From contig NZ_CP014137.1 in the NCBI RefSeq assembly GCF_002291445.1, forward strand, positions 4,588,001-4,652,000: DNA of 64,000 nucleotides, written 5' to 3'. Position 1 is the stretch's first letter, and every line of letters starts with the position of its first letter. Made by a program: the position numbers and the translations under genes. The notes beneath the pieces were generated by a model. That model was not told where the DNA came from. It was given only the letters and a program-made list of their open reading frames with translations, and ran no database searches. Positions 35,156 through 44,025 of the stretch are shown here, one piece after another. This DNA comes from Brenneria goodwinii. Its GTDB lineage: Bacteria > Pseudomonadota > Gammaproteobacteria > Enterobacterales > Enterobacteriaceae.

Positions 35156-35980
35156 ATGCAGTTCGCTAAAATGCACGGATTAGGCAACGATTTCATGGTT
35201 GTTGATGCCGTCACGCAGAATGTTTACTTTTCACCCGAACTGATCCGCCGCTTGTCGGATCGGCACTGTGGCGTCGGATTTGATCAACTTCTGGTCGTTG
35301 AGCCGCCGTACGATCCCGAGCTGGATTTTCATTACCGCATTTTCAATGCCGACGGCAGCGAAGTGGCTCAGTGCGGAAACGGCGCGCGTTGTTTTGCCCG
35401 TTTTGTCCGCCTGAAAGGGTTAACCAGCAAACGCGATATTGCGGTCAGCACGCAGACGGGAAGGATGATTCTCAGCGTCACCGACGATGATTTGGTGCGG
35501 GTGAATATGGGAGAGCCCAATTTTGATCCGCAGCAGGTTCCTTTTCGTGCCATAAAGGCGGAAAAAACCTACATCATGCGGGTGGAAGAACACACCGTAT
35601 TGTGCGGCGTGGTATCGATGGGCAATCCTCACTGTGTTATACAGGTGGAGGATGTAACCACCGCCAATGTCGAAATATTAGGGCCGTTGTTGGAAAGCCA
35701 TGAGCGTTTCCCTGAACGCGCCAATATCGGTTTTATGCAAATCATCGACCGCAATAGCATTAATCTGCGGGTGTATGAACGTGGCGCCGGCGAAACCCAG
35801 GCCTGCGGCAGCGGGGCTTGTGCGGCGGTGGCTATAGGAATTCAACAGGATCTGCTGTCTTCACCGGTCAAGGTATCGTTGCCGGGCGGGGATTTGGCGA
35901 TCCAGTGGGATGGGCCGGGACATCCGTTATTTATGACGGGGCCCGCAACGCATGTTTACGATGGATTTATTCATTTATGA
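35156..35980 (+). CDS. dapF: DapF, diaminopimelate epimerase
   Basis: DapF interconverts LL- and meso-diaminopimelate for lysine and peptidoglycan synthesis. The 274 residues match E. coli in length. The two catalytic cysteines are present: Cys73 in AQCGNGARCFARF and the second in TQACGSGACAA near residue 217. The Asn at the MQFAKMHGLGNDF start is also conserved. Its stop overlaps the yigA start by four bases. Confidence 0.97.
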   Translation: MQFAKMHGLGNDFMVVDAVTQNVYFSPELIRRLSDRHCGVGFDQLLVVEPPYDPELDFHYRIFNADGSEVAQCGNGARCFARFVRLKGLTSKRDIAVSTQTGRMILSVTDDDLVRVNMGEPNFDPQQVPFRAIKAEKTYIMRVEEHTVLCGVVSMGNPHCVIQVEDVTTANVEILGPLLESHERFPERANIGFMQIIDRNSINLRVYERGAGETQACGSGACAAVAIGIQQDLLSSPVKVSLPGGDLAIQWDGPGHPLFMTGPATHVYDGFIHL

Positions 35981-36684
35981 AGAATGTCGAGGAGCAGGCA
36001 GAGCGCCAGATCGCACTCAGTGACGACATGGTTTTGCAGTTCCTGCAACAGAATCCTGATTTTTTTATCCGCAATGCCCGGCAAATCGAGCAGATGCGTA
36101 TACCGCACCCCGTTAGGGGAACGGTATCGCTGGTGGAATGGCAATTGGCGCGTCAGCGGAACCATATCACCCAGCTTGAGGAAGAGATCACGCTGTTGAT
36201 GGAACAGGCGGGCGTTAACGAGTCGCTGTTTAATCGCCTGTTGAGCCTGCAGGCCGAGCTGGCCGGTGCGGATAGCCTGATGGATATGCTGGACCGGCTG
36301 CAACGCTGGGCGCGTAAGCTGGGGCTGTCGGGGGCATCGGTTCGTCTGTTCAGTGATAAATGGCGTATTGGCGCGCCTTCCGGCTTTACGCATTTATCTC
36401 TGAATCGATCGGCGTTTGAGTCGTTTCGTATTCAGCGCCTTGGTCAAGCCAGCCACTATCTGGGCAGCCTGAATGGCCCCGAGCTATTGCTGCTGTTGCC
36501 GCAGGCTAAACAGGTGGGGTCGGTCGCCTTATCCATGATTGGCGAAGATCACGATCTGGGGCTGCTTATCTTCACCAGCCGCGACAGTCACCACTATCAG
36601 GATGGTATGGGAACCTTGCTGTTGCAACAACTGGCGACGGCCATGCTTCCTGCCATGCTGGAGCGCTGGGTTGAGCGGGTATGA
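35977..36684 (+). CDS. yigA: YigA, DUF484 family protein
   Basis: The ATG at 35977 overlaps the dapF stop and gives 235 residues starting MKNVEEQAERQIALSDD, as in E. coli YigA. The DUF484 core runs through FFIRNARQIEQMRIPHPVRGTVSLVEWQLARQRN and a GAF-like C-terminal domain. Function is unknown. The conserved dapF-yigA-xerC-yigB arrangement with ATGA overlaps suggests joint expression. Confidence 0.95.
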   Translation: MKNVEEQAERQIALSDDMVLQFLQQNPDFFIRNARQIEQMRIPHPVRGTVSLVEWQLARQRNHITQLEEEITLLMEQAGVNESLFNRLLSLQAELAGADSLMDMLDRLQRWARKLGLSGASVRLFSDKWRIGAPSGFTHLSLNRSAFESFRIQRLGQASHYLGSLNGPELLLLLPQAKQVGSVALSMIGEDHDLGLLIFTSRDSHHYQDGMGTLLLQQLATAMLPAMLERWVERV

Positions 36685-37592
36685 GCCAATCCGCTTCGCC
36701 GCTACAGCCGCAGGTCGATGCGTTCCTGCGCTATCTGAAGGTTGAGCGCCAACTGAGTCCGTTGACGCAAACCAGCTATGCCCGTCAGCTTACGGCGGTG
36801 ATCGCCATTGTTTCGTCAGCGGGCGTGGATGGCTGGCGCAGCCTGGATGCGGCTGGCGTACGCGCCGTGGTGTCCCGCAGCAAACGGGATGGTCTGCACG
36901 CTTCCAGCCTGGCGCTGCGGTTGTCCGCCTTGCGGAGTTTCCTCGATTGGATGGTCTCGCGCGGCGAACTGGGCGCAAATCCCGCCAAGGGGGTATCGAC
37001 GCCGCGAGTGGGCCGTCATCTGCCGAAAAATATGGATGTGGATGAGATAGACCGTCTTTTGGATATCGATCTCGACGATCCGCTGGCGGTGCGCGATCGC
37101 GCCATGCTGGAAGTCATGTATGGCGCGGGTTTGCGTTTGGCGGAACTGGTGGGCATGGACTGCCGGCATGTCGATCTGGCCAGCGGTGAAGTCTGGGTGA
37201 TGGGGAAAGGCAGCAAAGAGCGCAGACTGCCGATGGGGAAAACCGCGGTTGCCTGGCTTGAGCGCTGGCTGGCGTTGCGTGAACTGTTCGGTCCGCAGGA
37301 TGACGCCATTTTTATTTCCAATCAGGGCCGGCGGATTTCCATGCGCAATGTGCAGAAACGTTTTGCGCAGTGGGGCGTGAAGCAAGGGATCAACAGCCAT
37401 GTTCACCCGCATAAGCTGCGCCACTCTTTCGCCACGCATATGCTGGAATCCAGCGGGGATTTACGCGCGGTGCAAGAGTTACTCGGCCATGCCAACCTGT
37501 CCACGACGCAGATATATACTCACCTGGATTTTCAACATTTAGCTTCCGTGTATGACGCCGCGCATCCACGTGCAAAACGGGGAAAAAACTGA
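36681..37592 (+). CDS. xerC: XerC, site-specific tyrosine recombinase
   Basis: With XerD, XerC resolves chromosome dimers at dif with FtsK. The 303-residue protein has an N-terminal SAM-like core-binding domain (VDAFLRYLKVERQLSPLTQTSYARQL) and the C-terminal catalytic domain. Visible catalytic motifs are GAGLRLAEL (Arg), HKLRHSFATH (His and Arg) and LGHANLSTTQIYTHLDF (His and nucleophilic Tyr). It overlaps yigA by four bases and shares one base with yigB. Confidence 0.97.
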   Translation: MSQSASPLQPQVDAFLRYLKVERQLSPLTQTSYARQLTAVIAIVSSAGVDGWRSLDAAGVRAVVSRSKRDGLHASSLALRLSALRSFLDWMVSRGELGANPAKGVSTPRVGRHLPKNMDVDEIDRLLDIDLDDPLAVRDRAMLEVMYGAGLRLAELVGMDCRHVDLASGEVWVMGKGSKERRLPMGKTAVAWLERWLALRELFGPQDDAIFISNQGRRISMRNVQKRFAQWGVKQGINSHVHPHKLRHSFATHMLESSGDLRAVQELLGHANLSTTQIYTHLDFQHLASVYDAAHPRAKRGKN

Positions 37593-38308
37593 TGCATTTT
37601 TACCGGCCGCTAGGCCATATCGGCGCTATCACTTTCGATTTGGACGACACGCTATACGATAACTCCGATGTGATCCGGCGAACCAAACGGGAGTCGATTC
37701 GCTTTTTGCAGCAGTATCACTCTGGCCTGAAGGATTTTCAGGAAGAGGATCTACAACGCCTGCGTGATGAACTGCGGGTGCGGGAACCTGAAATCTATCA
37801 TGATGTGACCGAATGGCGGCGCCGTGCGGTTGAACAAGCGATGCTTGACATTGGTCTGAATGCCGATGAGGCGATGCGGGGATCAATGGCGGCGATGGAA
37901 AACGTAGCCTATTGGCGCAGTCAGATCACCATATCGGAAGAGACGCATCATACCCTGGCGGCGTTGGCCGAACAGGTGCCGCTGGCGGCGATCACCAATG
38001 GCAATGCCGATCCGAGTCAATTCGGTCTGGATCGCTACTTTGCCTTCGTTTTACGCGCCGGCCCGGACGGCCGCTCAAAGCCCTTTGACGATATGTATCA
38101 CCTGGCGGCGGAAAAATTCAATCTGCCCTTGAACCAGATTCTGCACGTGGGGGACGATCTCACGACCGACGTGGCCGGCGCGATTCGCTGCGGGATGCCG
38201 GCCTGCTGGATCAACCTGCGGGAAGGCGACCTCATGCATATCAATGACGCCCGGTTGCTGCCTCATATCGAAATTTCCCGATTGGCATCGCTGACAACGT
38301 TGTTATAA
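37592..38308 (+). CDS. yigB: YigB, HAD-family FMN phosphatase
   Basis: This 238-residue haloacid dehalogenase-fold phosphatase dephosphorylates FMN in riboflavin metabolism in E. coli. Motif I is FDLDDTLYDN with Asp16 and Asp18, motif II includes AAITNGNAD, and motif IV is HVGDDLTTDVAGA. The start overlaps the xerC stop by one base (TGATG). The 3' end holds the uvrD -35 and -10 boxes. Confidence 0.95.
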   Translation: MHFYRPLGHIGAITFDLDDTLYDNSDVIRRTKRESIRFLQQYHSGLKDFQEEDLQRLRDELRVREPEIYHDVTEWRRRAVEQAMLDIGLNADEAMRGSMAAMENVAYWRSQITISEETHHTLAALAEQVPLAAITNGNADPSQFGLDRYFAFVLRAGPDGRSKPFDDMYHLAAEKFNLPLNQILHVGDDLTTDVAGAIRCGMPACWINLREGDLMHINDARLLPHIEISRLASLTTLL

Positions 38309-38309
38309 T
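38282..38309 (+). promoter_or_regulatory. uvrD promoter inside the yigB 3' end
   Basis: TTGGCA and TATAAT are separated by 16 bases, and the LexA box starts three bases after the -10. The same TTGGCA...TATAAT arrangement precedes uvrD in E. coli. The predicted RNA start near 38316 leaves a leader of about 300 bases that includes a full ERIC element. Confidence 0.8.
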
Positions 38310-38312
38310 CAC

Positions 38313-38328
38313 CTGTATATATACCCAA
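38313..38328. promoter_or_regulatory. LexA (SOS) box of uvrD
   Basis: CTGTATATATACCCAA differs from the E. coli uvrD LexA box only in the last base (A instead of G). It lies just downstream of the -10 box, so LexA would block transcription. An ERIC element begins two bases after it. Confidence 0.82.
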
Positions 38329-38329
38329 T

Positions 38330-38454
38330 ATACCCTTCATCTTTCAAGTTGCAGGTGCGTTGGCTACGTTTGTTCACCCGAATCAGTTACCTGAGTAAGC
38401 TCATCGGGATTCATGCACTTGCCGCCTTCCTGCAACCCGAAATCTATTGGGTAT
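38330..38454. repeat. Full-length ERIC element (intergenic repeat unit)
   Basis: This 125-bp imperfect palindrome has ends ATACCCTTCATCTTTCAAG and (inverted) ATACCCAATAGATTTCGGG, and central parts GTAAGCTCATCGGGATTCA and TTGTTCACCCGAATCAGTTAC that match the classic ERIC core. It sits in the uvrD leader directly after the LexA box. The remaining 166 bases to uvrD hold no gene. Confidence 0.85.
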
Positions 38455-38620
38455 AGATTTCCCGGAAGCCGGCGCTCCCGGCGTTTTTTCAGGATGCGGG
38501 CGACCCAGAGCCGCCGACGTACCCGCAAGCTGAAAGATAATGGGTTTTGTCTGTGTCAATAATCAGTGGTGACCGTTCTTCTTCGCGACGATACGGTTTC
38601 CCGCCAACGGATACCGTACT

Positions 38621-40783
38621 ATGGACGTTTCTGCTCTACTTGATGGCCTCAACGACAAACAACGTGATGCGGTAGCCGCGCCGCGGGGCAATTTATTGGT
38701 GCTGGCGGGCGCGGGCAGCGGCAAGACGCGGGTGCTGGTGCATCGTATCGCCTGGCTGTTGTCCGTCGAAAATTGTTCCCCCTATTCCATTATGGCGGTG
38801 ACGTTTACCAACAAGGCCGCGGCGGAAATGCGTCACCGTATCGAACACCTGATCGGCACCAGCCAGGGCGGCATGTGGATTGGCACCTTTCATGGTTTGG
38901 CGCATCGTCTGTTGCGGGCTCATCATCTGGATGCCGGTTTGCCGCAGGATTTCCAGATCTTGGACAGCGAAGATCAGCTGCGTTTGCTTAAGCGCTTGAT
39001 TCGAGCGCTGAATCTGGACGAGAAACAGTGGCCGCCGCGTCAGGCCATGTGGTATATCAACGGTAAGAAAGATGAGGGGTTACGCCCTCAGCATATTGAA
39101 AGTTATGGTAATCCGATAGAACAAACCTGGCAGCGGGTTTATCAGGCCTATCAGGAAGCCTGCGATCGCGCCGGGCTGGTGGATTTTGCCGAGTTACTGC
39201 TGCGGGCCCACGAACTGTGGCTGAATAAGCCGCATATCCTGAATCATTACCGTGAGCGTTTTACCAATATTCTGGTGGATGAATTTCAGGATACCAACCG
39301 TATTCAATACGCCTGGATCCGCATGCTGGCGGGCGATAGCGCCAATGTGATGATCGTGGGTGATGACGACCAGTCCATTTACGGCTGGCGCGGCGCGCAG
39401 GTGGAAAACATTCAGCTGTTTCTCCAGGATTTCGCCGGCGCACAGACCATTCGGCTGGAGCAAAATTACCGTTCAACCAGCAATATCCTGAATGCGGCTA
39501 ACGCCCTGATTGCGCATAACGGCGGGCGTTTAGGCAAGAATTTATGGACGGACGGCGTAGAGGGCGAGCCGATTTCGCTCTATTGCGCGTTTAACGAACT
39601 GGATGAAGCGCGCTTTGTGGTCAACCGGATTAAAGTCTGGCAGGAAAACGGCGGCGCGCTGAGCGATAACGCGATTTTGTACCGCAGCAACGCCCAGTCG
39701 CGCGTGCTGGAAGAAGCTTTGTTGCAGCAGAGTATGCCGTACCGTATTTATGGCGGAATGCGCTTCTTCGAGCGGCAGGAAATCAAAGACGCGTTGGCTT
39801 ACCTGCGTTTGATTGCCAACCGCAATGATGATGCGGCGTTTGAGCGCGTGGTGAATACGCCGACGCGCGGCATCGGCGACAGAACGCTGGATGTGGTGCG
39901 TCAGACCTCGCGCGATCGGCAGTTAACGCTCTGGCAGTCGACGCGTGCGCTGTTGCAGGAGAAAGTGCTGGCGGGCAGGGCGGCATCCGCGCTGCAGCGT
40001 TTCGTTGAACTGGTCGACGCGCTGGCTGATGAAACCGCCGAGCTGCCGCTGCATGTGCAAACCGACCGGGTGATCAAAGATTCCGGCCTGTGGGGGATGT
40101 ACGAACAGGAGAAAGGCGAAAAAGGGCAGGCGCGGGTGGAAAACCTTGAGGAACTGGTTACCGCCACGCGGCAGTATAGCTATCAGGATGAAGATCAGGA
40201 TCTGATGCCGTTGCAGGCATTTTTATCGCATGCGGCGCTGGAAGCGGGAGAAGGGCAGGCGGATGCCCATCAGGATTCAGTGCAGTTGATGACGCTGCAC
40301 TCGGCGAAGGGACTGGAGTTCCCGCAGGTATTTATCGTCGGGATGGAGGAGGGCATGTTCCCCAGCCAGATGTCGCTTGACGAAGGCGGCCGGCTGGAGG
40401 AGGAGCGGCGTCTGGCCTATGTGGGCGTGACGCGAGCCATGCAGAAACTGATCCTGACGTACGCGGAGTCCCGGCGTTTATACGGCAAAGAAGCGTATCA
40501 CCGTCCGTCCCGTTTTGTCGGCGAACTGCCGGCGGAATGCGTCGAGGAAGTGCGGCTGCGGGCCAGCGTGTCCCGCCCGGTCAACCATCAGCGCCTCGGC
40601 ACGCCGGTAAGTGAAAACGACAGCGGCTACCGTCTGGGGCAGCGGGTGCGGCATGACAAATTCGGCGAAGGCACCATCGTCAACCTGGAAGGCAGCGGCG
40701 ATCACTGCCGGATTCAGGTGGCATTTCAGGGGCAGGGCATTAAGTGGCTGGTGGCGGCTTATGCCCGGCTGGAGACGGTATGA
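38621..40783 (+). CDS. uvrD: UvrD, DNA helicase II
   Basis: UvrD is a superfamily 1 3'-5' helicase needed for nucleotide-excision and mismatch repair. The 720 residues match E. coli UvrD. Motif I is AGAGSGKTRVL near residue 30, motif II LVDEFQDTN, motif III VGDDDQSIYGWRGA, and later motifs include LHSAKGLEFPQVF and RLAYVGVTRA. The C-terminal RQVRHDKFGEGTI-like end binds RNA polymerase in E. coli. It is SOS-controlled by the LexA box upstream. Confidence 0.97.
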   Translation: MDVSALLDGLNDKQRDAVAAPRGNLLVLAGAGSGKTRVLVHRIAWLLSVENCSPYSIMAVTFTNKAAAEMRHRIEHLIGTSQGGMWIGTFHGLAHRLLRAHHLDAGLPQDFQILDSEDQLRLLKRLIRALNLDEKQWPPRQAMWYINGKKDEGLRPQHIESYGNPIEQTWQRVYQAYQEACDRAGLVDFAELLLRAHELWLNKPHILNHYRERFTNILVDEFQDTNRIQYAWIRMLAGDSANVMIVGDDDQSIYGWRGAQVENIQLFLQDFAGAQTIRLEQNYRSTSNILNAANALIAHNGGRLGKNLWTDGVEGEPISLYCAFNELDEARFVVNRIKVWQENGGALSDNAILYRSNAQSRVLEEALLQQSMPYRIYGGMRFFERQEIKDALAYLRLIANRNDDAAFERVVNTPTRGIGDRTLDVVRQTSRDRQLTLWQSTRALLQEKVLAGRAASALQRFVELVDALADETAELPLHVQTDRVIKDSGLWGMYEQEKGEKGQARVENLEELVTATRQYSYQDEDQDLMPLQAFLSHAALEAGEGQADAHQDSVQLMTLHSAKGLEFPQVFIVGMEEGMFPSQMSLDEGGRLEEERRLAYVGVTRAMQKLILTYAESRRLYGKEAYHRPSRFVGELPAECVEEVRLRASVSRPVNHQRLGTPVSENDSGYRLGQRVRHDKFGEGTIVNLEGSGDHCRIQVAFQGQGIKWLVAAYARLETV

Positions 40784-40882
40784 TGTTCGATCGTACGGTA
40801 AATAACCGGTAAACGGTCTGGGTGTGGCAGCCGGTCTGTATAGTGTCGGGATGAAATAGAAAAAGTAAAAGGGAGTAACGCC

Positions 40883-41626
40883 ATGACATTGAAGCAGATT
40901 GTGGATGCATTGCGGGAAAAGAAATGGGTGGATTTAACGCACTCGATAGCGGGAGAGATCCCGGTTTTCAGCGCATTTGAAGGCGTAAAGCGCAAGACGT
41001 TGTTCAGCGTCGAACAGCATGGGTTTTATGCCGAGGAAGTGACCTTTACGACGCCTACCGGAACGCACATCGATTCTCCAGGGCACTTTGTTGCCGGCAA
41101 ACGCTATCTGGATCGCATCGACAATAAAGAACTGTTGTTGCCGCTGCTGGTGATCCATAAGCAGGATGCGGTAGCGCGCGATCCCGATTACCGCCTGACG
41201 GTGGATGATATTTTGCAGTTTGAAGCGCAATGGGGAACGATCCCGGCGGGCTGTTTTGTCGCCTTTGCCAGCGGCTGGAGCCAAAGATGGCCGGACGCCG
41301 CCGCTTTTGCCAATCTGGATGAACAGGGCGACAGTCATACGCCGGGATGGTCCATCGAGGCGTTAAAATTTCTGTTTGAAACGCGCGGCGTCAGCGCAAT
41401 CGGGCATGAAACGTTGGATACCGATGCCGCCGTGGACTTTCGCCGTCACAACGCGCTGATCGGAGAATACTATGTTCTGGATCAGAACGCGTATCAGGTC
41501 GAAGTGCTGAATAATCTCGACCGGGTTCCGCCCACCGGCGCCTATATTCACGTCATGTACCCGAACTTTGCCGGTACGGCGAGTTTCCCGGTGCGCGCCA
41601 TCGCCTATCTGCCGGACGACGCCTGA
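40883..41626 (+). CDS. Cyclase-family (kynurenine-formamidase-like) metal hydrolase
   Basis: This 247-residue protein of the cyclase family (PF04199 type) carries the metal-binding motif GTHIDSPGHF at residues 60-69 (His62, Asp64, His68) and later GHETLDTDAAVDFRRHN. Family members include arylformamidases (KynB) and isatin hydrolases, so the enzyme probably hydrolyses an amide or lactam. No trp/kyn genes are nearby, so the substrate is open. It sits 99 bases after uvrD with a good AAAAGGGAG ribosome site and is absent at this place in E. coli. Confidence 0.82.
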   Translation: MTLKQIVDALREKKWVDLTHSIAGEIPVFSAFEGVKRKTLFSVEQHGFYAEEVTFTTPTGTHIDSPGHFVAGKRYLDRIDNKELLLPLLVIHKQDAVARDPDYRLTVDDILQFEAQWGTIPAGCFVAFASGWSQRWPDAAAFANLDEQGDSHTPGWSIEALKFLFETRGVSAIGHETLDTDAAVDFRRHNALIGEYYVLDQNAYQVEVLNNLDRVPPTGAYIHVMYPNFAGTASFPVRAIAYLPDDA

Positions 41627-41744
41627 CGGCAGGGCGGGCGTCTGGCAAAAGAGGCGCTTTTGCAAAGACAGCTTGTCACTTATGCCATGTCCGACTGGAA
41701 GTTGTTTGAATAGTAAGATAAATTATGCGGGCTGATTATAATCA

Positions 41745-42131
41745 ATGGACTGTAATATAATGGGATTTCCGGTGTTAAACGTTTTATCTCTTACTGCGGG
41801 GATTATTATTGGTTTTGCATTGGCTGAACTCGTAAGTCGATGCAAGGGCATAACGTACCGTTTTGGCGTGATATATTCCTTTGTGTTTTTTGTTATATCG
41901 ATTATATTTTCATTTTTTATATTTTTATTTCTTGACTCGGCTTTATCATCGCCCTATAGATATATGCCATTAAATTATATACCATTAGCCAGTGCATTGT
42001 TTTATGGTTTAGTTGTTCTGATGATCGCTGTTTTTTATTCACTAATAAAAAGAAGCACAGCGAAAAAAACCTTTATCCGCTGTGCGCTTTGTTTATATAT
42101 TCCGGCTTTTTTTATTGTCTTGGCAATCTAA
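41745..42131 (+). CDS. Small four-helix membrane protein, candidate immunity protein
   Basis: This 128-residue protein has about four hydrophobic helices (about 10-27, 38-62, 78-98, 108-127), few charges and no match I recognise. It is AT-rich compared with its neighbours and converges on the DUF6402-like gene, overlapping it by four bases at the 3' ends. A membrane immunity protein would suit an effector acting in the periplasm or membrane, but immunity genes are usually co-directional, so this is a hypothesis. An ATG at 41760 is an alternative start. Confidence 0.6.
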   Translation: MDCNIMGFPVLNVLSLTAGIIIGFALAELVSRCKGITYRFGVIYSFVFFVISIIFSFFIFLFLDSALSSPYRYMPLNYIPLASALFYGLVVLMIAVFYSLIKRSTAKKTFIRCALCLYIPAFFIVLAI

Positions 42132-43099
42132 TCCCAATCGAGCCGGTATCTGCCGGATTGTTTGAGCCACAAGACATCGGATAGAATAACAAAATCGCCG
42201 CCTTTGTTATTTTTATCCCGATAGTGTTGAAAATCAGAGTTGTGAATTTGCGCGATTTTATTTCCTGTTAGTTTGTAATAATATATTTTTACCGAGTCGT
42301 TAAATGTAGATATATATGCTAACGCGGTTTTGGCCCGAGTGAGAATACCATCCTGTGTCCAGGTTCCCAAGTATTGGTCCTGTCCCGTTTCGTTTATGAA
42401 GTCAAACGTATCCTTTGCATAAACCCCTGCGTACTTGACATCTAAATATACCTTATTATCAATGTCCCGGAATGCTGTTCCGAATATACCCATTTTGAGA
42501 TTAAAACCTCCAAGAGACCCAAAGATATCATCTAATGTATCGAACAACCGGGTGGAGGATGCTCCTACAGGAATAAAATTATTCTGATAATACTGCTCCA
42601 TCTCTCGAGCGGAAACCACCGGTCTGCCGATAATATTATAACGGCCGAAAGTATATGCTCCACGGCCATCCCACCCCAGCGCTTTCAGGCGTTTCACTAC
42701 CTGTCTTAAGCCAGCCGGAGAATAAGCCCGCGTGGTTATCAGCTCATCGAATTTTTCTTTCACCCGAGGATAGTTTAATACCCATGACATTTTTATCGTT
42801 TCTTCATCGCAATGTTCGCTGGGAATATACAGCGCTTTCGGCATATCACGCCCGGATTTCCAACTTTCCGGCATTGCCCAGGCTGGGGAGCTAAACCAGC
42901 GATCCAACAGTTTTGCCGAGCGCTTCCATCCCATCTTACGCATGGCGGCTGGAATTTCCGTTACCTGCAACGGAGTCACTTCAACGCTGGAGGATGCATT
43001 ACGTTCTTTCAGTTTGGTTTTTGCTTCGCTAACAATAAATTGAGCATTTTTATCCAGGATCCCTAACGACGCATTCCTGTTTGCTGATGACAGTCCCAT
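42128..43099 (-). CDS. Putative type VI-associated effector (DUF6402-like)
   Basis: This 323-residue protein follows a PAAR gene by nine bases on the same strand. Its sequence, including the block from MPESWKSGRDMPKALYIP through GWDGRGAYTFGRYNIIGRPVVSAREMEQYYQ to the C-terminal DVLWLKQSGRYRLDWD, resembles proteins annotated as DUF6402, a family often encoded beside PAAR proteins in proteobacteria; this assignment is from memory. No catalytic motif is obvious. The C-terminus is rich in aromatic and beta-forming residues. It is likely a cargo carried by the PAAR tip. No T6SS structural genes are in the window. Confidence 0.6.
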   Translation of the reverse strand: MGLSSANRNASLGILDKNAQFIVSEAKTKLKERNASSSVEVTPLQVTEIPAAMRKMGWKRSAKLLDRWFSSPAWAMPESWKSGRDMPKALYIPSEHCDEETIKMSWVLNYPRVKEKFDELITTRAYSPAGLRQVVKRLKALGWDGRGAYTFGRYNIIGRPVVSAREMEQYYQNNFIPVGASSTRLFDTLDDIFGSLGGFNLKMGIFGTAFRDIDNKVYLDVKYAGVYAKDTFDFINETGQDQYLGTWTQDGILTRAKTALAYISTFNDSVKIYYYKLTGNKIAQIHNSDFQHYRDKNNKGGDFVILSDVLWLKQSGRYRLDWD

Positions 43100-43108
43100 A
43101 ATAAAGCC

Positions 43109-43642
43109 TTAAATTTTCGGTTTAGGTGCGGATATAGCAATTTGAACTTTTTTAGCGGAAACGGTAACGGCCTTTTGTGAAGCGTAGTTAGCGGTCGTTG
43201 TTACATCACAAGCAATCTCAACCCCCTCTTCCAGCAGTGTGTAAGCGATGTTTTCTTGGGCGTTGTTCTTTATAAAGAATGAATGAGTATAATGACCGTC
43301 CTCTCTGTTGCCGGCTATTGGGTCTGTTATCTGTTGCTGTGATTGTCTTACCTTTCCGGCTGATTCATCCTCATCAACCACGCTCCATTCATGATTATTC
43401 TGCGTATGAATTGCGATGGCGCCGCAAGAGGTTTTATGTCCCTGAAGCACTCTGGCTCTGCCATCGATTAGAAAACTCCTGTCCCCTTCAATGAATATTG
43501 ACCAGCACTTACACTGCGGGCACCAGAACTTATGACCTATCGTGACGGCATATTTCCCCATGACGACAAAGCTGGGTTCACCTTCCATTAGCGTGCCGCC
43601 GTGGGTTGTCGTATCGCCTGTGGTTATGCAAGCTCGTAACAT
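43109..43642 (-). CDS. PAAR-domain protein (T6SS spike tip)
   Basis: The start is placed at the ATG at 43642, which follows a GGAGAAAG ribosome site and gives MLRACITTGDTTTHGG, a typical PAAR beginning; an ATG at 43654 overlaps that ribosome site. The 177 residues comprise a PAAR domain (about 1-90, with CPQCKCW and the Gly-His pattern GHKTSCGA) and a C-terminal beta-rich domain (about 105-177) of unknown role, perhaps an adaptor for the downstream protein. PAAR proteins cap VgrG and carry effectors. Confidence 0.82.
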   Translation of the reverse strand: MLRACITTGDTTTHGGTLMEGEPSFVVMGKYAVTIGHKFWCPQCKCWSIFIEGDRSFLIDGRARVLQGHKTSCGAIAIHTQNNHEWSVVDEDESAGKVRQSQQQITDPIAGNREDGHYTHSFFIKNNAQENIAYTLLEEGVEIACDVTTTANYASQKAVTVSAKKVQIAISAPKPKI

Positions 43643-43968
43643 AACTTTCTCCATTTTTAATTATGTTATTGATTTAAATTGTGATTTTTTAATGACTATC
43701 CCTGTAGACAAAACCACTTGATTACAAGGGGATTGTGGCTGGGGCGCAGTTATTTTGTTCAATTTCGCGCTTTTGTCTATAGCTGAGCGTCTAACATGAA
43801 TTAACGGAATCATTGGCTTAAATGGCGTGGACATCTCACGCCGGAAGCAACCGATTTATATCGTTATCTAACGTCCGGAGAAGGCACATCAGCCGCGGTT
43901 TTAAAGTTGACAGCCTTTTTCATCTCGGCGTAACATGCGCGCATCATTATTCCCGGAGGACTTACGCC
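43643..43968. other. Intergenic region with no recognised gene
   Basis: About 326 bases between the PAAR gene and the putative corA leader peptide. It holds scattered AT-rich sequence likely to contain promoters in both directions. No gene, RNA or repeat is recognised. Confidence 0.5.
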
Positions 43969-44025
43969 TTGGACATACCCAGTCGATGTTGGCTCAATAA
44001 CCTGACCATTAGGTACAACTTCTAA
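43969..44025 (+). CDS. Candidate corA leader peptide (CorL-like)
   Basis: TTG at 43969 is preceded by GGAGGA at 43955-43960 (8-base spacing) and opens an 18-codon frame reading MDIPSRCWLNNLTIRYNF. Its stop codon overlaps the base of the hairpin at 44023-44054. A small translated leader ORF (corL) is reported upstream of Salmonella corA, where it influences Rho-dependent termination. I have no alignment to confirm orthology. Confidence 0.4.
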   Translation: MDIPSRCWLNNLTIRYNF

